A stretch of DNA of 56,498 nucleotides from NCBI GenBank assembly GCA_023439045.1, contig JAEXOY010000003.1, positions 1 to 56,498 of the forward strand. The letters run 5' to 3'. Below are positions 39,908 through 49,321 of this stretch, piece after piece. The notes beneath the pieces were generated by a model. The model did not search any database and was not told the origin of the DNA. It saw only the letters and a program-made list of their open reading frames with translations. This DNA is from Bacillota bacterium (GTDB lineage Bacteria > Bacillota > Clostridia > Acetivibrionales > DSM-1351). The position numbers and the translations under genes were made by a program. How positions within the stretch are numbered: position 1 is the stretch's first letter; the number at the start of each line of letters is the position of its first letter.

Positions 39908-40300
39908 TTATTTCTGCTTTAGTAGTTCTCTCCAGGCAAGATCTTTTCTCTCCAATCCCTTTATCAAAACTTCAGCAGTTGCAATGTTTGTAGCAAACGG
40001 AATATTATTTGCATCACAATTTTTAAATATTGAGGTGCTAAAATCAGTATGATGGGTATTAGGGTCTCTAAAGTAAATTAACAAGTCTATTTCATCACAT
40101 GCTACGCTAGCTGCAAGTTGCTGCTCCCCAAGCTGTCCGAAGGCAAGCAAATGAATGTTTAATCCAGTAGCTTTACTTACAGCCATACCAGTTGAACGAG
40201 TTGCAAACAGTGTATGTTCTTGTAAAATATACTTATACGCAATGCAAAAGCTTGTCATTAACTCCTTTTTATTATCATGTGCAATAATCGCTATGTTCAT
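39908..40300 (-). CDS. Methylglyoxal synthase homologue with altered active site
   Basis: A 130-residue protein aligning with MgsA over its whole length (MNIAIIAHDNKKELM; CDEIDLLIYFRDP; NIPFATNIATAEVLI). MgsA converts dihydroxyacetone phosphate to methylglyoxal and phosphate. However, the phosphate loop TGTTG reads TRSTG. The catalytic loop SGPxGGDQQ is shortened by one residue and ends GEQQ, replacing the catalytic Asp by Glu, and the PHEPD segment is also altered. Activity is therefore uncertain. The gene is placed after minE, as mgsA is in many clostridia. ATG at 40300 has no close Shine-Dalgarno; GTG at 40312 is an alternative. Confidence 0.8.
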   Translation of the reverse strand: MNIAIIAHDNKKELMTSFCIAYKYILQEHTLFATRSTGMAVSKATGLNIHLLAFGQLGEQQLAASVACDEIDLLIYFRDPNTHHTDFSTSIFKNCDANNIPFATNIATAEVLIKGLERKDLAWRELLKQK

Positions 40301-40324
40301 TTTATAGATCACATACCCTTTAAA

Positions 40325-40609
40325 TTATTTTCCCGTATTCTTCACATTTTTGATCGGAATATTGGCTACCAATGCAGGAACTACTCTATTCCCTTCTTCA
40401 CTCCTAGTCCGAGTAAGTTGAATGTCTAAGGCACCTTCATCTATATCCATATAGTGCTGTATTACTTTAATTATTTCGCCTTTAACCATTTCCAAAAACT
40501 CAGGAGAAACATTAGCTCTATCATGTATTAAAACTAGCTGTAATCTTTCCTTAGCAACATCTTTGGACTGTTTAGATTTACCAAATAGTTTTGAGAAATC
40601 AATTAACAT
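40325..40609 (-). CDS. minE: Cell division topological specificity factor MinE
   Basis: A 94-residue protein with the N-terminal amphipathic membrane-targeting segment (MLIDFSKLFGKSK), the MinD-binding contact helix (VAKERLQLVLIHDRANVSPEF) and a C-terminal dimerisation domain. It drives MinD off the membrane and so positions the MinCD inhibitor. It starts 12 bases after minD, with AAGGGGG upstream of the ATG at 40609. Confidence 0.95.
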   Translation of the reverse strand: MLIDFSKLFGKSKQSKDVAKERLQLVLIHDRANVSPEFLEMVKGEIIKVIQHYMDIDEGALDIQLTRTRSEEGNRVVPALVANIPIKNVKNTGK

Positions 40610-40621
40610 ATAAAATCCCCC

Positions 40622-41422
40622 TTAGGTGGTTTTAAAACCAAATAGTTTTTTAAGTTTAGGCACAAGCCCTTCGTCACTTTCTAAGTTCATAAGAGGAACG
40701 TCTTGTCCTTGTAATCTCTTAGTAACATTTCTATATGCTTGTCCCGCCAATGACTTAGGATCGGTAACTGCTGGTTCTCCTCTGTTGGTTGAGACTACTA
40801 TCTTTTCATCATCAGGAACTACACCAATCAGGTCAATTGCAAGAATATCAATGATATCGTCCATATTCATCATATCCCCGCGTTTAACCATATCTATTCT
40901 TACCCTGTTTATCAGGAGCTTGGGATTTCTAACCTCATTTGCTTCAAGCAAACCAATAATTCTATCAGCATCTCTTACAGCAGAAACTTCAGGTGTTGTA
41001 ACTACAATCGCTCTATCAGCACCAGCTATAGCATTTTTAAAACCTTGCTCTATACCTGCTGGGCAGTCAACAATTATAAAATCAAAGTCTGCTCTTAGTT
41101 CGTTTATCAATGTAATCATTTGCTCAGGAGTAACAGCTGATTTATCTCTGGTTTGAGCCGCTGGTAAAAGGTATAAGCCATCATATCTCTTATCCTTAAT
41201 CAAAGCTTGTTTTACACGACATACTCCCTCAATAACATCAACTAAATCATAAACAATTCTATTCTCCAACCCCATAACTACATCGAGATTTCTAAGACCT
41301 ATATCTGTGTCAATGAGTACAACCTTTTTGCCGTCCAAAGCCAAGCCTGTACCAATATTGGCAGTTGTAGTAGTTTTTCCTACGCCACCCTTGCCAGACG
41401 TAATAACAATTACCTCGCCCAT
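40622..41422 (-). CDS. minD: Septum site-determining ATPase MinD
   Basis: A 266-residue ParA/MinD ATPase. The deviant Walker A is GKGGVGKTT (residues 10-18), Walker B-like VLIDTDIGLRNLD follows, and the C-terminal amphipathic helix (LVPKLKKLFGFK) anchors the ATP form to the membrane. It recruits MinC to block Z-ring assembly at poles. ATG at 41422 follows GGAGG. It has its own consensus-like promoter between minC and minD. Confidence 0.97.
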   Translation of the reverse strand: MGEVIVITSGKGGVGKTTTTANIGTGLALDGKKVVLIDTDIGLRNLDVVMGLENRIVYDLVDVIEGVCRVKQALIKDKRYDGLYLLPAAQTRDKSAVTPEQMITLINELRADFDFIIVDCPAGIEQGFKNAIAGADRAIVVTTPEVSAVRDADRIIGLLEANEVRNPKLLINRVRIDMVKRGDMMNMDDIIDILAIDLIGVVPDDEKIVVSTNRGEPAVTDPKSLAGQAYRNVTKRLQGQDVPLMNLESDEGLVPKLKKLFGFKTT

Positions 41423-41484
41423 TGTTGATAGACCTCCAATTCAAATGAACATATATTAAGTATTTTTTAAACTGTACATATAAA

Positions 41485-41513
41485 ACTATATATTTGTTTT
41501 AATACTTTGTCAA
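41485..41513 (-). promoter_or_regulatory. Internal promoter upstream of minD
   Basis: TTGACA (41513-41508), 17 bases and TATAGT (41490-41485) match consensus in 11 of 12 positions. It lies in the 116-base gap between minC and minD, allowing minDE expression apart from minC. Confidence 0.75.
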
Positions 41514-41538
41514 TGAAACAAACCTACTAATTACCATT

Positions 41539-42222
41539 TTATCTCTGTGGAAGGAATCTCTCTATGTATACTCGATCTTCCTTTATATAGGCTAACTCCG
41601 GTGTAAAATTTGCGTTTATTGCTTTTTCATCCGGAGATCTGGTAATAATATCAGCAATTCTTAATTGTGTTGGCTGTAGACTTAGTGCTGCCACAATAGC
41701 GTCTTTGTTACCATCAGCACCTGCATGTACCATTCCTCTTAGCAATCCCATCACTATTACATTACCAGTTGCCTCAACAACACCGCCAGGGTTTACGTCC
41801 CCAATAACAACAATATTACCGTCAAATCTAACAAGCTGCCCTGATCTAACAGTTCCTCTATAGAATTTTGTTGCACCTTCATTTATACCTTTGAAAAATG
41901 TGTACTTTTTAATATGGTTACTTCTTTCAAGACTTGACTCGGAGGATTTAGCTGGGACTTGCTGGCTATCTGTATCTTCTGTAAATGATTGAATATCAGC
42001 TCCGCTTTCATTAATTAATATTTCAAGTATTGTTTTTTGCTCATCTTCCGATAAAACTCTTCCTCTGTACTTTACAGCCAGCTTTGCTCCTCTAAAAAAC
42101 TTACCGGCTGTCTCAATTTTGTATCTTAAGTTATTAATCAGATCCTCGAAGCTAACATCTGATCTTAAAATAATAGTAAGCCCATTTACAGTCCCCTTAA
42201 AAGTTACTGAACTCTCATTCAT
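41539..42222 (-). CDS. minC: Septum site-determining protein MinC
   Basis: A 227-residue division inhibitor. The N-terminal domain (about 1-100, VTFKGTVNGLTIIL) contacts FtsZ. The C-terminal beta-helix (about 120-220, RSGQLVRFDGNIVVIGDVNPGG then VIVMGLLRGMVHAG) binds MinD and dimerises. ATG at 42222 follows GGAGGG. It lies 36 bases after the PBP2 gene, so is co-transcribed with mre genes. Confidence 0.95.
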   Translation of the reverse strand: MNESSVTFKGTVNGLTIILRSDVSFEDLINNLRYKIETAGKFFRGAKLAVKYRGRVLSEDEQKTILEILINESGADIQSFTEDTDSQQVPAKSSESSLERSNHIKKYTFFKGINEGATKFYRGTVRSGQLVRFDGNIVVIGDVNPGGVVEATGNVIVMGLLRGMVHAGADGNKDAIVAALSLQPTQLRIADIITRSPDEKAINANFTPELAYIKEDRVYIERFLPQR

Positions 42223-42258
42223 ACCTTTTAACCCTCCAAAATAGATTTTTTATATTAA

Positions 42259-44370
42259 TTATCTTGTATACTCAACAACATCTATCTTTGCAATTGCATC
42301 ACTCTTGCTAATATCGTTAATTTCAAAGTATTGTGCAAGAATGTCATAGGCTATTGGAGCAGTATAGGATCCAAAGACACCTCGTTCAACTGCAACAGCA
42401 ACAGCAATCTGTGGATCATCTGCAGGTGCATAGCAAACAAATAAAGCATTTGATGAGTGAGTGGCTTCATTACCAGTTTCTGCAGTACCAGTCTTACCAG
42501 CAACTTTAATTGGCAATAATCCTTTAAAAATATTGGAAGCAGTACCATCTTCTGTGTTTGCAACTGCGATCATACCCTTCTGTACAGCAGCCAAATTAGA
42601 CTTATTGATTGGAAGTATTTCGTATTCTGGCTTAGTCTCTGTTACTATTGAACCATCATATTTTAGCACTCTCTTTATAATATGCGGTTTAAAGTGCTTA
42701 CCTCCATTTGCAATTGTAGCGACATAATTGCAAAGCTGTATTGGTGTAAAAGAATTATATAGCTGACCAATTGATGCATTTGCAGTATGAGCGTTACCCC
42801 ATGGATATGGGTCAATTGTTGCTTTAAATTCCTTTGAGGCGATAGTACCCTTGCTCTCACCTAGAATATCTATTCCCGTTTTCTCACCAAGGCCAAAGTT
42901 TTTTGCCCATTTAACTATTTTATCTATACCTGTTCTAACACCGACTTCATAGAAGAATGTGTTACAAGAGGTCTGTATTGCCTTTACAAGATTCACATTT
43001 CCAAGGCCTATCCCATACTGCCTGTATTCTATCGATGAAAATTGTTGTCCATCGTAAATAACATACCCTTTGTCATATATATTGGTATCAGGCGTAATGA
43101 TACCTTCCTCTAATCCTGCGATAGCTACTAGAGGTTTATATGTTGAACCCGGAGCATATGTCCCTGCAATTGCCCTATTATATTCTGAGGTAGTTTCATT
43201 TTTAGGATCACTCAATGCCATTATGGCCTTCTGAGCTTCTTGATCCTCAGGTCCTGCCAGAAAAATAGAGGGGTCAAAGCTAGGATAACTGGCAAGTGCC
43301 AACACTTCACCTGTCTTTACGTCCATTGCTACTACAGCACCTGCAAAAGCGTCCTTTTTATTTTTTGCTGAGGGCTTCTGTCTTATCAATGCTATATTTT
43401 TTTGCAGAGAATCCATGGCAGCCTTCTGCAACTTCATATCTATTGTTAGTACAACGTCACTGCCTGGTTTTGCAGGTTGTTCACTTACTATTTTTGTCTT
43501 TCCGTTTTCGTCAACTTCTAATCTCCTAACCCCGTTAATACCCCTTAAATGCCCTTCGGCTGTGAGTTCAACACCGGACTTACCGATAATATCATTTAGC
43601 TGATACCCTTCACCTTCTCTTTTGGCAAGCTCAGTTTCATTTATTGCTCTTACATAACCCAACAGGTGAGCCGCATATTGTGCATCAACATACTTTCTAC
43701 TTGGTACAACATCAATAACTGCTCCCGGAAATTCATCACCGCGCTCCTCAACCTCCGCAACAGTAGCACTGCTTATTTCAGTTGCAACTACTGGATTGAA
43801 CGAATTATATCCCATAATTTCAAATCTGATAGTCATAATTTTATATGCTTCTTCTAGTGTGTACTTATCAGAAATTTTAAATATAGTATTTCTAAAATAA
43901 TCGAAAATCTCCTGTGGTGTTGACTGCTGTGTAAAGCCTTTAAATTTATAATTCGTTTTATTTTTGAGAAGGGTAATCCTATCATTACTTCCTTCTAGTG
44001 TACTTCCAAACTCAATAGGGTTAAACTTGAGAAACTTTTCAAATGATTTATTATAAATATCATTATTTTTTTCTAATACCTTGATGATTTTAAAAATCAT
44101 CTCATTTAATTCGTCCTCATGGCGTCCGGTATCCATTAACAATAAAGAGAAACTTGTTGAGTTAACTGCAATAGGGATACCATTCCTATCAAGAATATTG
44201 CCTCTTTCAGCTAGCAGAGTCCTTGAACGCATATTTATATACTGGGACTGGGAATAGTAATTCTCACCTTGAACCAGTTGAATATTAGCAAGCTGATAAA
44301 CTATAACTGCGAATACTAAAACAATAAAAATTGCTATAATTATAAATCTATCCTTAAAGAACTCTTTCAT
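42259..44370 (-). CDS. mrdA: Penicillin-binding protein 2 (elongation transpeptidase)
   Basis: A 703-residue class B PBP. One N-terminal TM helix (about 8-28) is followed by the non-catalytic pedestal (RSRTLLAERGNILDRNG) and the transpeptidase domain with the SxxK motif in GSTYKPLVA, SxN in SCNTFF and KTG in GKTGTAETG. It cross-links peptidoglycan in the elongasome with MreBCD. ATG at 44370 follows GAGG; the longer frame to 44394 is rejected. Placement after mreD is typical. Confidence 0.95.
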   Translation of the reverse strand: MKEFFKDRFIIIAIFIVLVFAVIVYQLANIQLVQGENYYSQSQYINMRSRTLLAERGNILDRNGIPIAVNSTSFSLLLMDTGRHEDELNEMIFKIIKVLEKNNDIYNKSFEKFLKFNPIEFGSTLEGSNDRITLLKNKTNYKFKGFTQQSTPQEIFDYFRNTIFKISDKYTLEEAYKIMTIRFEIMGYNSFNPVVATEISSATVAEVEERGDEFPGAVIDVVPSRKYVDAQYAAHLLGYVRAINETELAKREGEGYQLNDIIGKSGVELTAEGHLRGINGVRRLEVDENGKTKIVSEQPAKPGSDVVLTIDMKLQKAAMDSLQKNIALIRQKPSAKNKKDAFAGAVVAMDVKTGEVLALASYPSFDPSIFLAGPEDQEAQKAIMALSDPKNETTSEYNRAIAGTYAPGSTYKPLVAIAGLEEGIITPDTNIYDKGYVIYDGQQFSSIEYRQYGIGLGNVNLVKAIQTSCNTFFYEVGVRTGIDKIVKWAKNFGLGEKTGIDILGESKGTIASKEFKATIDPYPWGNAHTANASIGQLYNSFTPIQLCNYVATIANGGKHFKPHIIKRVLKYDGSIVTETKPEYEILPINKSNLAAVQKGMIAVANTEDGTASNIFKGLLPIKVAGKTGTAETGNEATHSSNALFVCYAPADDPQIAVAVAVERGVFGSYTAPIAYDILAQYFEINDISKSDAIAKIDVVEYTR

Positions 44371-44416
44371 ATTTTTTCCTCTGTTTGTTAGCATTTAAAA
44401 ATAATATAAAAAAACA

Positions 44417-44911
44417 TTAGGTTGCTGGTATACGTTTCATTAATCTGATTATTATTATAAATATTAATATACCTGCTAAACTGTTAATACATGCCTCGGG
44501 AATAATATATTGAACAAGTGTTTCAGTAAAGTTAAAGCGAGTAAAAAACAAGTTATTGGTAAACACAATAACTGATTCATAAACAATTGAAGAAACAAAA
44601 GTGCATATCCCCATTACCAGTATATTCTCCTTAAAAAACCTCTTATTAATATTGCCAAGAGCCAGACCTAAAAACATACCAAACAAAGCATAAAATCCGA
44701 GTGACCTTCCTACAACTGCATCTAAACAAAGGCCCGATATAAATCCAACTACAGCACCTTGAATCTTGCCTTCTAGCAGGGCTATACTGACAACAAGTAT
44801 AATAATTATATTTGGAGTTAATCCAAAAAATTTAAACATATTTAACACGGTAACCTGAGCGGTTACAAATATAAATATTAATAGAGTATATATCATCACT
44901 CGTGCTTTCAT
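44417..44911 (-). CDS. mreD: Rod shape-determining protein MreD
   Basis: A 164-residue inner-membrane protein with five predicted helices and little soluble sequence. It is an elongasome scaffold linking MreC to PBP2. Its ATG overlaps the mreC stop by 4 bases (ATGA), a tight translational coupling. Confidence 0.95.
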   Translation of the reverse strand: MKARVMIYTLLIFIFVTAQVTVLNMFKFFGLTPNIIIILVVSIALLEGKIQGAVVGFISGLCLDAVVGRSLGFYALFGMFLGLALGNINKRFFKENILVMGICTFVSSIVYESVIVFTNNLFFTRFNFTETLVQYIIPEACINSLAGILIFIIIIRLMKRIPAT

Positions 44912-45774
44912 TTATCTGTAATATCCATTTCCTCTGTATTGTTTGAAGTATAATTTTTGCTTTTCAAAACAATTACTTCACTTAGCCTTTTAAAATCCAC
45001 TGCTGGCTCTATTATGGCATATTTATCAATATCACTGTCCCCAGCTCGTACTTCTTTAACCCTGCCAATAATTAAGCCTTTAGGGTAGATACCACCAATT
45101 CCAGAAGTTTCTATATAGTCACCTTGGGTAAGGTCAATATCAGCCGGCAAGTATTCTAGCTTACAAAGTCCTTCTTTTGCTAGCTTTATATCTCCCTTTA
45201 CAACAACATAGTCCCTTGTCTTTGTGACAATAGCACTTACCGCACTACCATCTTCAATGATACTCACAATCTTTGAAGAAAAAGGTTGAGACGCAGCTAC
45301 CTTTCCAACCAGACCTTTGCTAGTAATAACGGGCATATTGTACTCTATTCCTTTCGTTGATCCCTGATCAACAAGGAATATGTTAAACCAGTTCCCTGAG
45401 TCTCTGCCAATAACATTGGCACCAATGAAGTCAAAATCAGAAAATTGGCTCTTCATGTCAAGGGCATTTTTTAAATTTTCATTTTCACTTTTTAAACGTT
45501 CATACTCAACGCTCTTATTATTGAACTTATCAATTTCAGCCTTAAGCAAGTTATTTTCCTGTCTCAGTGTTCTAATATCACTAAATAGGCCCACACCCTC
45601 TTGAATCTTTTGCCCCGTATATGAAAATAATTTTTCTACCGCAGTAAAAGGTACCGAAATGACGTCCCCTACAGCATTTAGGCTGCTAGTAGGAGTAATG
45701 GTCAAACCTATACTTACAATTAGAATAAGTGTGATTACTATAATAATGAGCACTCTGCTTTTATAATACTTCAA
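44908..45774 (-). CDS. mreC: Rod shape-determining protein MreC
   Basis: A 288-residue bitopic protein: TM helix at about 8-28, coiled coil at about 60-105 (LRQENNLLKAEIDKF), then the extracytoplasmic beta-barrel pair (IGRDSGNWFNIFLVDQG; GLVGKV). It organises the elongation complex outside the membrane. The start is a TTG at 45774 with AGGAG 9 bases upstream. Confidence 0.95.
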   Translation of the reverse strand: MKYYKSRVLIIIVITLILIVSIGLTITPTSSLNAVGDVISVPFTAVEKLFSYTGQKIQEGVGLFSDIRTLRQENNLLKAEIDKFNNKSVEYERLKSENENLKNALDMKSQFSDFDFIGANVIGRDSGNWFNIFLVDQGSTKGIEYNMPVITSKGLVGKVAASQPFSSKIVSIIEDGSAVSAIVTKTRDYVVVKGDIKLAKEGLCKLEYLPADIDLTQGDYIETSGIGGIYPKGLIIGRVKEVRAGDSDIDKYAIIEPAVDFKRLSEVIVLKSKNYTSNNTEEMDITDK

Positions 45775-45800
45775 TGCAGGTTTCTCCTCTCAATCTGATA

Positions 45801-46823
45801 TTACTTGAGTCTTTTTGGAGAAAGCAATACCTTCTCTAAGGTCTCTATCTCATCTAAAACCTTTCCGGTTCCTAAAGCCACACAATCCAACGGGGATTCT
45901 GCTATATATACTGGCATTCCTGTCTCTTTCTTTATTAACTTATCCAATCCATCCAATAAAGCCCCGCCACCGGTAAGCATAATGCCTCTATCAATAATAT
46001 CTGCTGCAAGTTCAGGGGGTGTTTTTTCAAGGGTATACTTAATAGAATCAATAATAGCGTTAACTGGTTCTTTCAAGGCATCAAGAATCTCAGAAGATGT
46101 AACATCAATATTTTTTGGTAGTCCTGTTATCAGGTCTCTACCTCTAATAGTCATAGTTTCTTCCTTTGTCTTTGGGAATGCCCCACCTATTGTTACCTTT
46201 ATTTGTTCAGCGGATCTTTCTCCTATCATTAAGTTATATTCTTTCTTTATATAATGAACAATGGAATCATCAAGTTCGTCACCCGCTACTCTGAGTGATT
46301 TACTTGTAACTATACCACCAAGTGAGATAACGGCCACTTCACTCGTTCCACCACCAATATCTACAACCATACTTCCTGACGGCTCTTCAACTGGTAAGTT
46401 AGCACCTATAGCAGCCGCCATTGGTTCCTCAATCAAGTAAGCCTCCTTGGCTCCAGCCTGCATAGTAGCGTCTACAACAGCTCTTTTTTCAACTTCTGTA
46501 ACACCTGATGGAACACAAATAACCACTCTAGGCTTTGAAATAATGCCTGAAGTTGTAGCTTTTTTTATAAAATATCTAATCATATTTTGAGTTATATCAA
46601 AATCTGCGATTACTCCGTCTTTCATTGGCCTGATTGCTATAATGTTTCCAGGCGTCCTTCCTATCATTTCCTTAGCAGCCTCACCAACCGCCAGTACTTC
46701 ATTATTCTTTACGTTAACAGCAACTACTGAAGGTTCACGAACCACAATTCCTTTTCCTTTAACATGTACCAATGTATTTGCTGTTCCCAAATCAATTCCA
46801 ATATCTTTTGCAAAAAAGCCCAT
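45801..46823 (-). CDS. mreB: Rod shape-determining protein MreB
   Basis: A 340-residue actin homologue. It has the phosphate-1 motif IGIDLGTANTLV, phosphate-2 MVVDIGGGTSEVAVISLGG and adenosine motif IMLTGGGALLDGLD. An N-terminal MGFFAKD is the membrane-touching start. It forms filaments guiding lateral wall synthesis. ATG at 46823 follows GGGAGG. It directly follows maf without the radC gene often found between them. Confidence 0.97.
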   Translation of the reverse strand: MGFFAKDIGIDLGTANTLVHVKGKGIVVREPSVVAVNVKNNEVLAVGEAAKEMIGRTPGNIIAIRPMKDGVIADFDITQNMIRYFIKKATTSGIISKPRVVICVPSGVTEVEKRAVVDATMQAGAKEAYLIEEPMAAAIGANLPVEEPSGSMVVDIGGGTSEVAVISLGGIVTSKSLRVAGDELDDSIVHYIKKEYNLMIGERSAEQIKVTIGGAFPKTKEETMTIRGRDLITGLPKNIDVTSSEILDALKEPVNAIIDSIKYTLEKTPPELAADIIDRGIMLTGGGALLDGLDKLIKKETGMPVYIAESPLDCVALGTGKVLDEIETLEKVLLSPKRLK

Positions 46824-46861
46824 TTCAAAAAATACCTCCCATAATTATCCTTCGTTTATAC

Positions 46862-47449
46862 CTATGCTATATCTTCCCAATTATACCCTAACTCTCCAAG
46901 CATACTGCAAAGTCTGTTAATTGGCAAGCCCATTACATTATAAAAGCACCCTTCAATCTCTTCAACCAGCATAGCACCAAACCCTTGAATTCCATAGGCT
47001 CCAGCCTTATCTAACGGCTCTCCAGTTGACACATACCAGCGCAAAAACCCTTCTTTACTTTGTGACATCTTGACTCTGGTCCTAACAAAATCATTATTTT
47101 GCCTACCATCAATTGTCCTGATTAAGCAAACCCCTGTTATTACGTCGTGCCAAATTCCATTTAGTGAATTGAGCATTTTATATGCTTCTTCATTATTCTT
47201 AGGTTTACCTAATATTTTATCTTTATTAACCACTATTGTATCTGCTGCAATAATGATATAGTCACCTTCAACGCTTTTAGCTATATCAAGACATTTCTGC
47301 TTTGCCAGTGACATTGCTACCTCATGTGGTAAAAGAGTAGTATTTATAACCTCATCAATTTTGGAGGTTATTATTTCAAATTTTAAGCCAATTTGATCAA
47401 GCAATTGTCGCCTTCTAGGCGATTGTGATGCCAATATAATGCCCGCCAC
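46862..47449 (-). CDS. maf: Maf family nucleotide pyrophosphatase
   Basis: A 195-residue enzyme of the Maf/HAM1 group that removes pyrophosphate from non-canonical or modified NTPs (dTTP/UTP type). It starts with ILASQSPRRRQLL, the conserved substrate loop, and has IIAADTIVV and the GKP segment followed by the second acidic motif. Start is GTG at 47449 with AGGA 7 bases upstream. It is first in the mre operon. Confidence 0.94.
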   Translation of the reverse strand: MAGIILASQSPRRRQLLDQIGLKFEIITSKIDEVINTTLLPHEVAMSLAKQKCLDIAKSVEGDYIIIAADTIVVNKDKILGKPKNNEEAYKMLNSLNGIWHDVITGVCLIRTIDGRQNNDFVRTRVKMSQSKEGFLRWYVSTGEPLDKAGAYGIQGFGAMLVEEIEGCFYNVMGLPINRLCSMLGELGYNWEDIA

Positions 47450-47492
47450 TACTATATCCTGCTTTCATTAGTTTAAAAACAATCTTAAGGTT

Positions 47493-47522
47493 ATTATATA
47501 TTTTTATATAACATATTTCAAC
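47493..47522 (-). promoter_or_regulatory. Promoter of the maf-mre operon
   Basis: TTGAAA (47522-47517), an 18-base spacer and TATAAT (47498-47493). It would give a leader of about 40 bases before the GTG of maf. Confidence 0.6.
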
Positions 47523-47674
47523 AACATATCCCTACTCATTATTTTTACTTTTTCAGCCAAATTCATACTATATAGTTGACAAATCTTCTGTTGCAACGGC
47601 GTCCCTTAGGTTTATATTAACCTCTATGCCATTAATTGGTCACGTATTGTATGTATAATATATAGAAATATTAC

Positions 47675-47703
47675 TTCTCAAATAAGTATTCTGGCAGTAT
47701 AAT
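47675..47703 (+). promoter_or_regulatory. Probable mecA promoter
   Basis: TTCTCA (47675-47680), 17 bases and TATAAT (47698-47703). A short inverted repeat with AAATAAG/CTTATTT arms lies in the leader. The remaining 47523-47674 stretch holds no feature I can assign. Confidence 0.45.
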
Positions 47704-47781
47704 AATAAATAAGAGCAATGCTCCAGTCTTCACTTATTTTCTGTATAATAAACAAAATTTATAATGTAAGTTGGTGATTAA

Positions 47782-48399
47782 ATGAGAATTGAAAAGGTGA
47801 ATGAAAACATGTTGAAGGTTACTATTACTATTACTGACCTTCAGGAGAGAAATATTGATTTGGCTTCATTGAACTATAACTCACCTGCTGCCCAGGAGCT
47901 ATTCTGGGATATGATGGAGCAGGCAGAAGAAGAATACGGATTTACCTCAGGTGATTCTCAGTTAATTTTTGAGGCTGCCCCTGAGAACGAAGAAGGGTTC
48001 GTAGTTACAATTACCAAAATAGATGGTGAAGGTGAATTTGAGTCTATTCATAAGTACATTAAAAGCAAATACAAAAATTCAGACTTGCGTCAAAAGAAAA
48101 AGAAAAGCAAGATTTGTTCAACTTTAAAGATATATTGTTTTAAAACTTTAGAAGATTTATGTTGTCTATCCAAAAGAATCAAAAACTCTTTTACGGGAGA
48201 TAGCGCAGTTTTTAAATGTAAGGATAGCTACTACCTTATTTTGTCAGGCATAGCTCCTTCTTCAAATAATATTGATAATCTTCTGAGCGAGTATTCTGTT
48301 TCAGTGGGAAATCTGAATTTTTACGAAGGGTACCTTAATGAATATGGAGAACCCATTATCAAGAATAATGCTATTGAAACACTAAGTAGTTATTTTTAG
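47782..48399 (+). CDS. mecA: Adaptor protein MecA
   Basis: A 205-residue ClpC adaptor. The N-terminal domain (about 1-90, MRIEKVNENMLKVTITITDL; FWDMMEQAEEEYGF) binds substrates, and a Lys-rich linker leads to the C-terminal domain (about 115-205, YCFKTLEDLCCLSKRI; YYLILSG) that loads the ClpC ring. In Bacillus it controls ComK; in clostridia its clients are less known. ATG at 47782 follows AAGTTGGTG. Monocistronic. Confidence 0.92.
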   Translation: MRIEKVNENMLKVTITITDLQERNIDLASLNYNSPAAQELFWDMMEQAEEEYGFTSGDSQLIFEAAPENEEGFVVTITKIDGEGEFESIHKYIKSKYKNSDLRQKKKKSKICSTLKIYCFKTLEDLCCLSKRIKNSFTGDSAVFKCKDSYYLILSGIAPSSNNIDNLLSEYSVSVGNLNFYEGYLNEYGEPIIKNNAIETLSSYF

Positions 48400-48460
48400 C
48401 ATAGAACGCTGAGCTTAAGTTACTTAGCTTACTGCAGATAGAATTGTTTTAATTAAACAA

Positions 48461-48491
48461 AAAGCTGCAATGTCACCGACATTGCAGCTTT
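48461..48491. terminator. Bidirectional terminator
   Basis: A perfect 14-bp stem (48461-48474 with 48478-48491) with a 3-base loop. The minus strand continues with TTTTGTTT, ending the PRC-barrel gene; mecA converges from the other side. Confidence 0.9.
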
Positions 48492-48497
48492 AAATAT

Positions 48498-49268
48498 TTA
48501 TCTATTATTCATTACAAGTTCTATTACCTTACCGTTCAATTTTGCTATATCAAACAACTCATCATCAATTATTGCATCTTCATTTATTAGTACGTTACCA
48601 AAAGCATCATATATAGTTTTGGTTGTTCTCTTGCCATTGAGGTATTCTCTATGTTTGATCTCCATCATATCAGATATGACATTCGCATCTTCCTCTTGAG
48701 GCAATTCTTCCAAAACACTACTATCAATGTTTATTTCAACATCTTTTTTTCCACTATTAGGCAGCTGGGTTGCAAAATCCATTAAATTGCTTTCAACATC
48801 ATCTTTAACAACTATAAGATTTTTACCAAAAGTTATAATACTTTCCCTTGGTATAATTCTAATTGCTTTCTTTGTTATATCAGCTATATACTCAAGCCCT
48901 ATAATAGAGCAGTTATCCTCATCATCTACATAAATATCCCCGATTTCACCAATCAATCTGCCCTTTTTGGTAAGAACCTTAGTTCCCTTAACCTGGATAT
49001 TTTTCTGCAAAAGGTCTATAGCAGCAGGTATTTTGCTTATATCATTAATTGCATCTTCATTTTCAATAGTTAAAGCATACTCTCCAATACCCAAAATATA
49101 TTCCGTAGGAATTACTCTAGCACTCAATATTTGGATGCCGCTATCTACAACAACATAATCGATAGCGCCCTTATCTGCATTAATTATTATTGATTTTACC
49201 TTTCCAACTTCTACACCATCAGATATGCTGATAATTGGTAACCCCAATATTTCCTTTGTCTTCTTCAT
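48498..49268 (-). CDS. PRC-barrel domain protein
   Basis: A 256-residue soluble protein with two PRC-barrel modules, about 6-75 (LGLPIISISDGVEVGKVKSI) and about 90-160 (KVLTKKGRLIGEIGDIYVDDED). An acidic linker and a C-terminal segment (YDAFGNVLINEDAIIDDELF, about 220-245) resembling a third short module follow. It is related to the smaller protein at 2716-3255. It lies 53 bases after a membrane protein gene on the same strand and is likely co-transcribed with it. Function unknown. Confidence 0.85.
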   Translation of the reverse strand: MKKTKEILGLPIISISDGVEVGKVKSIIINADKGAIDYVVVDSGIQILSARVIPTEYILGIGEYALTIENEDAINDISKIPAAIDLLQKNIQVKGTKVLTKKGRLIGEIGDIYVDDEDNCSIIGLEYIADITKKAIRIIPRESIITFGKNLIVVKDDVESNLMDFATQLPNSGKKDVEINIDSSVLEELPQEEDANVISDMMEIKHREYLNGKRTTKTIYDAFGNVLINEDAIIDDELFDIAKLNGKVIELVMNNR

Positions 49269-49321
49269 TAAAACAAACCTCCTTCATATATTTAAAGAGA
49301 AAAAGTCAAAATTATGATAAT

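Noticed and set aside
40626..41156. 176-codon plus-strand frame opposite minD
   Set aside because: Antisense to conserved minD; no start site or recognisable domain.
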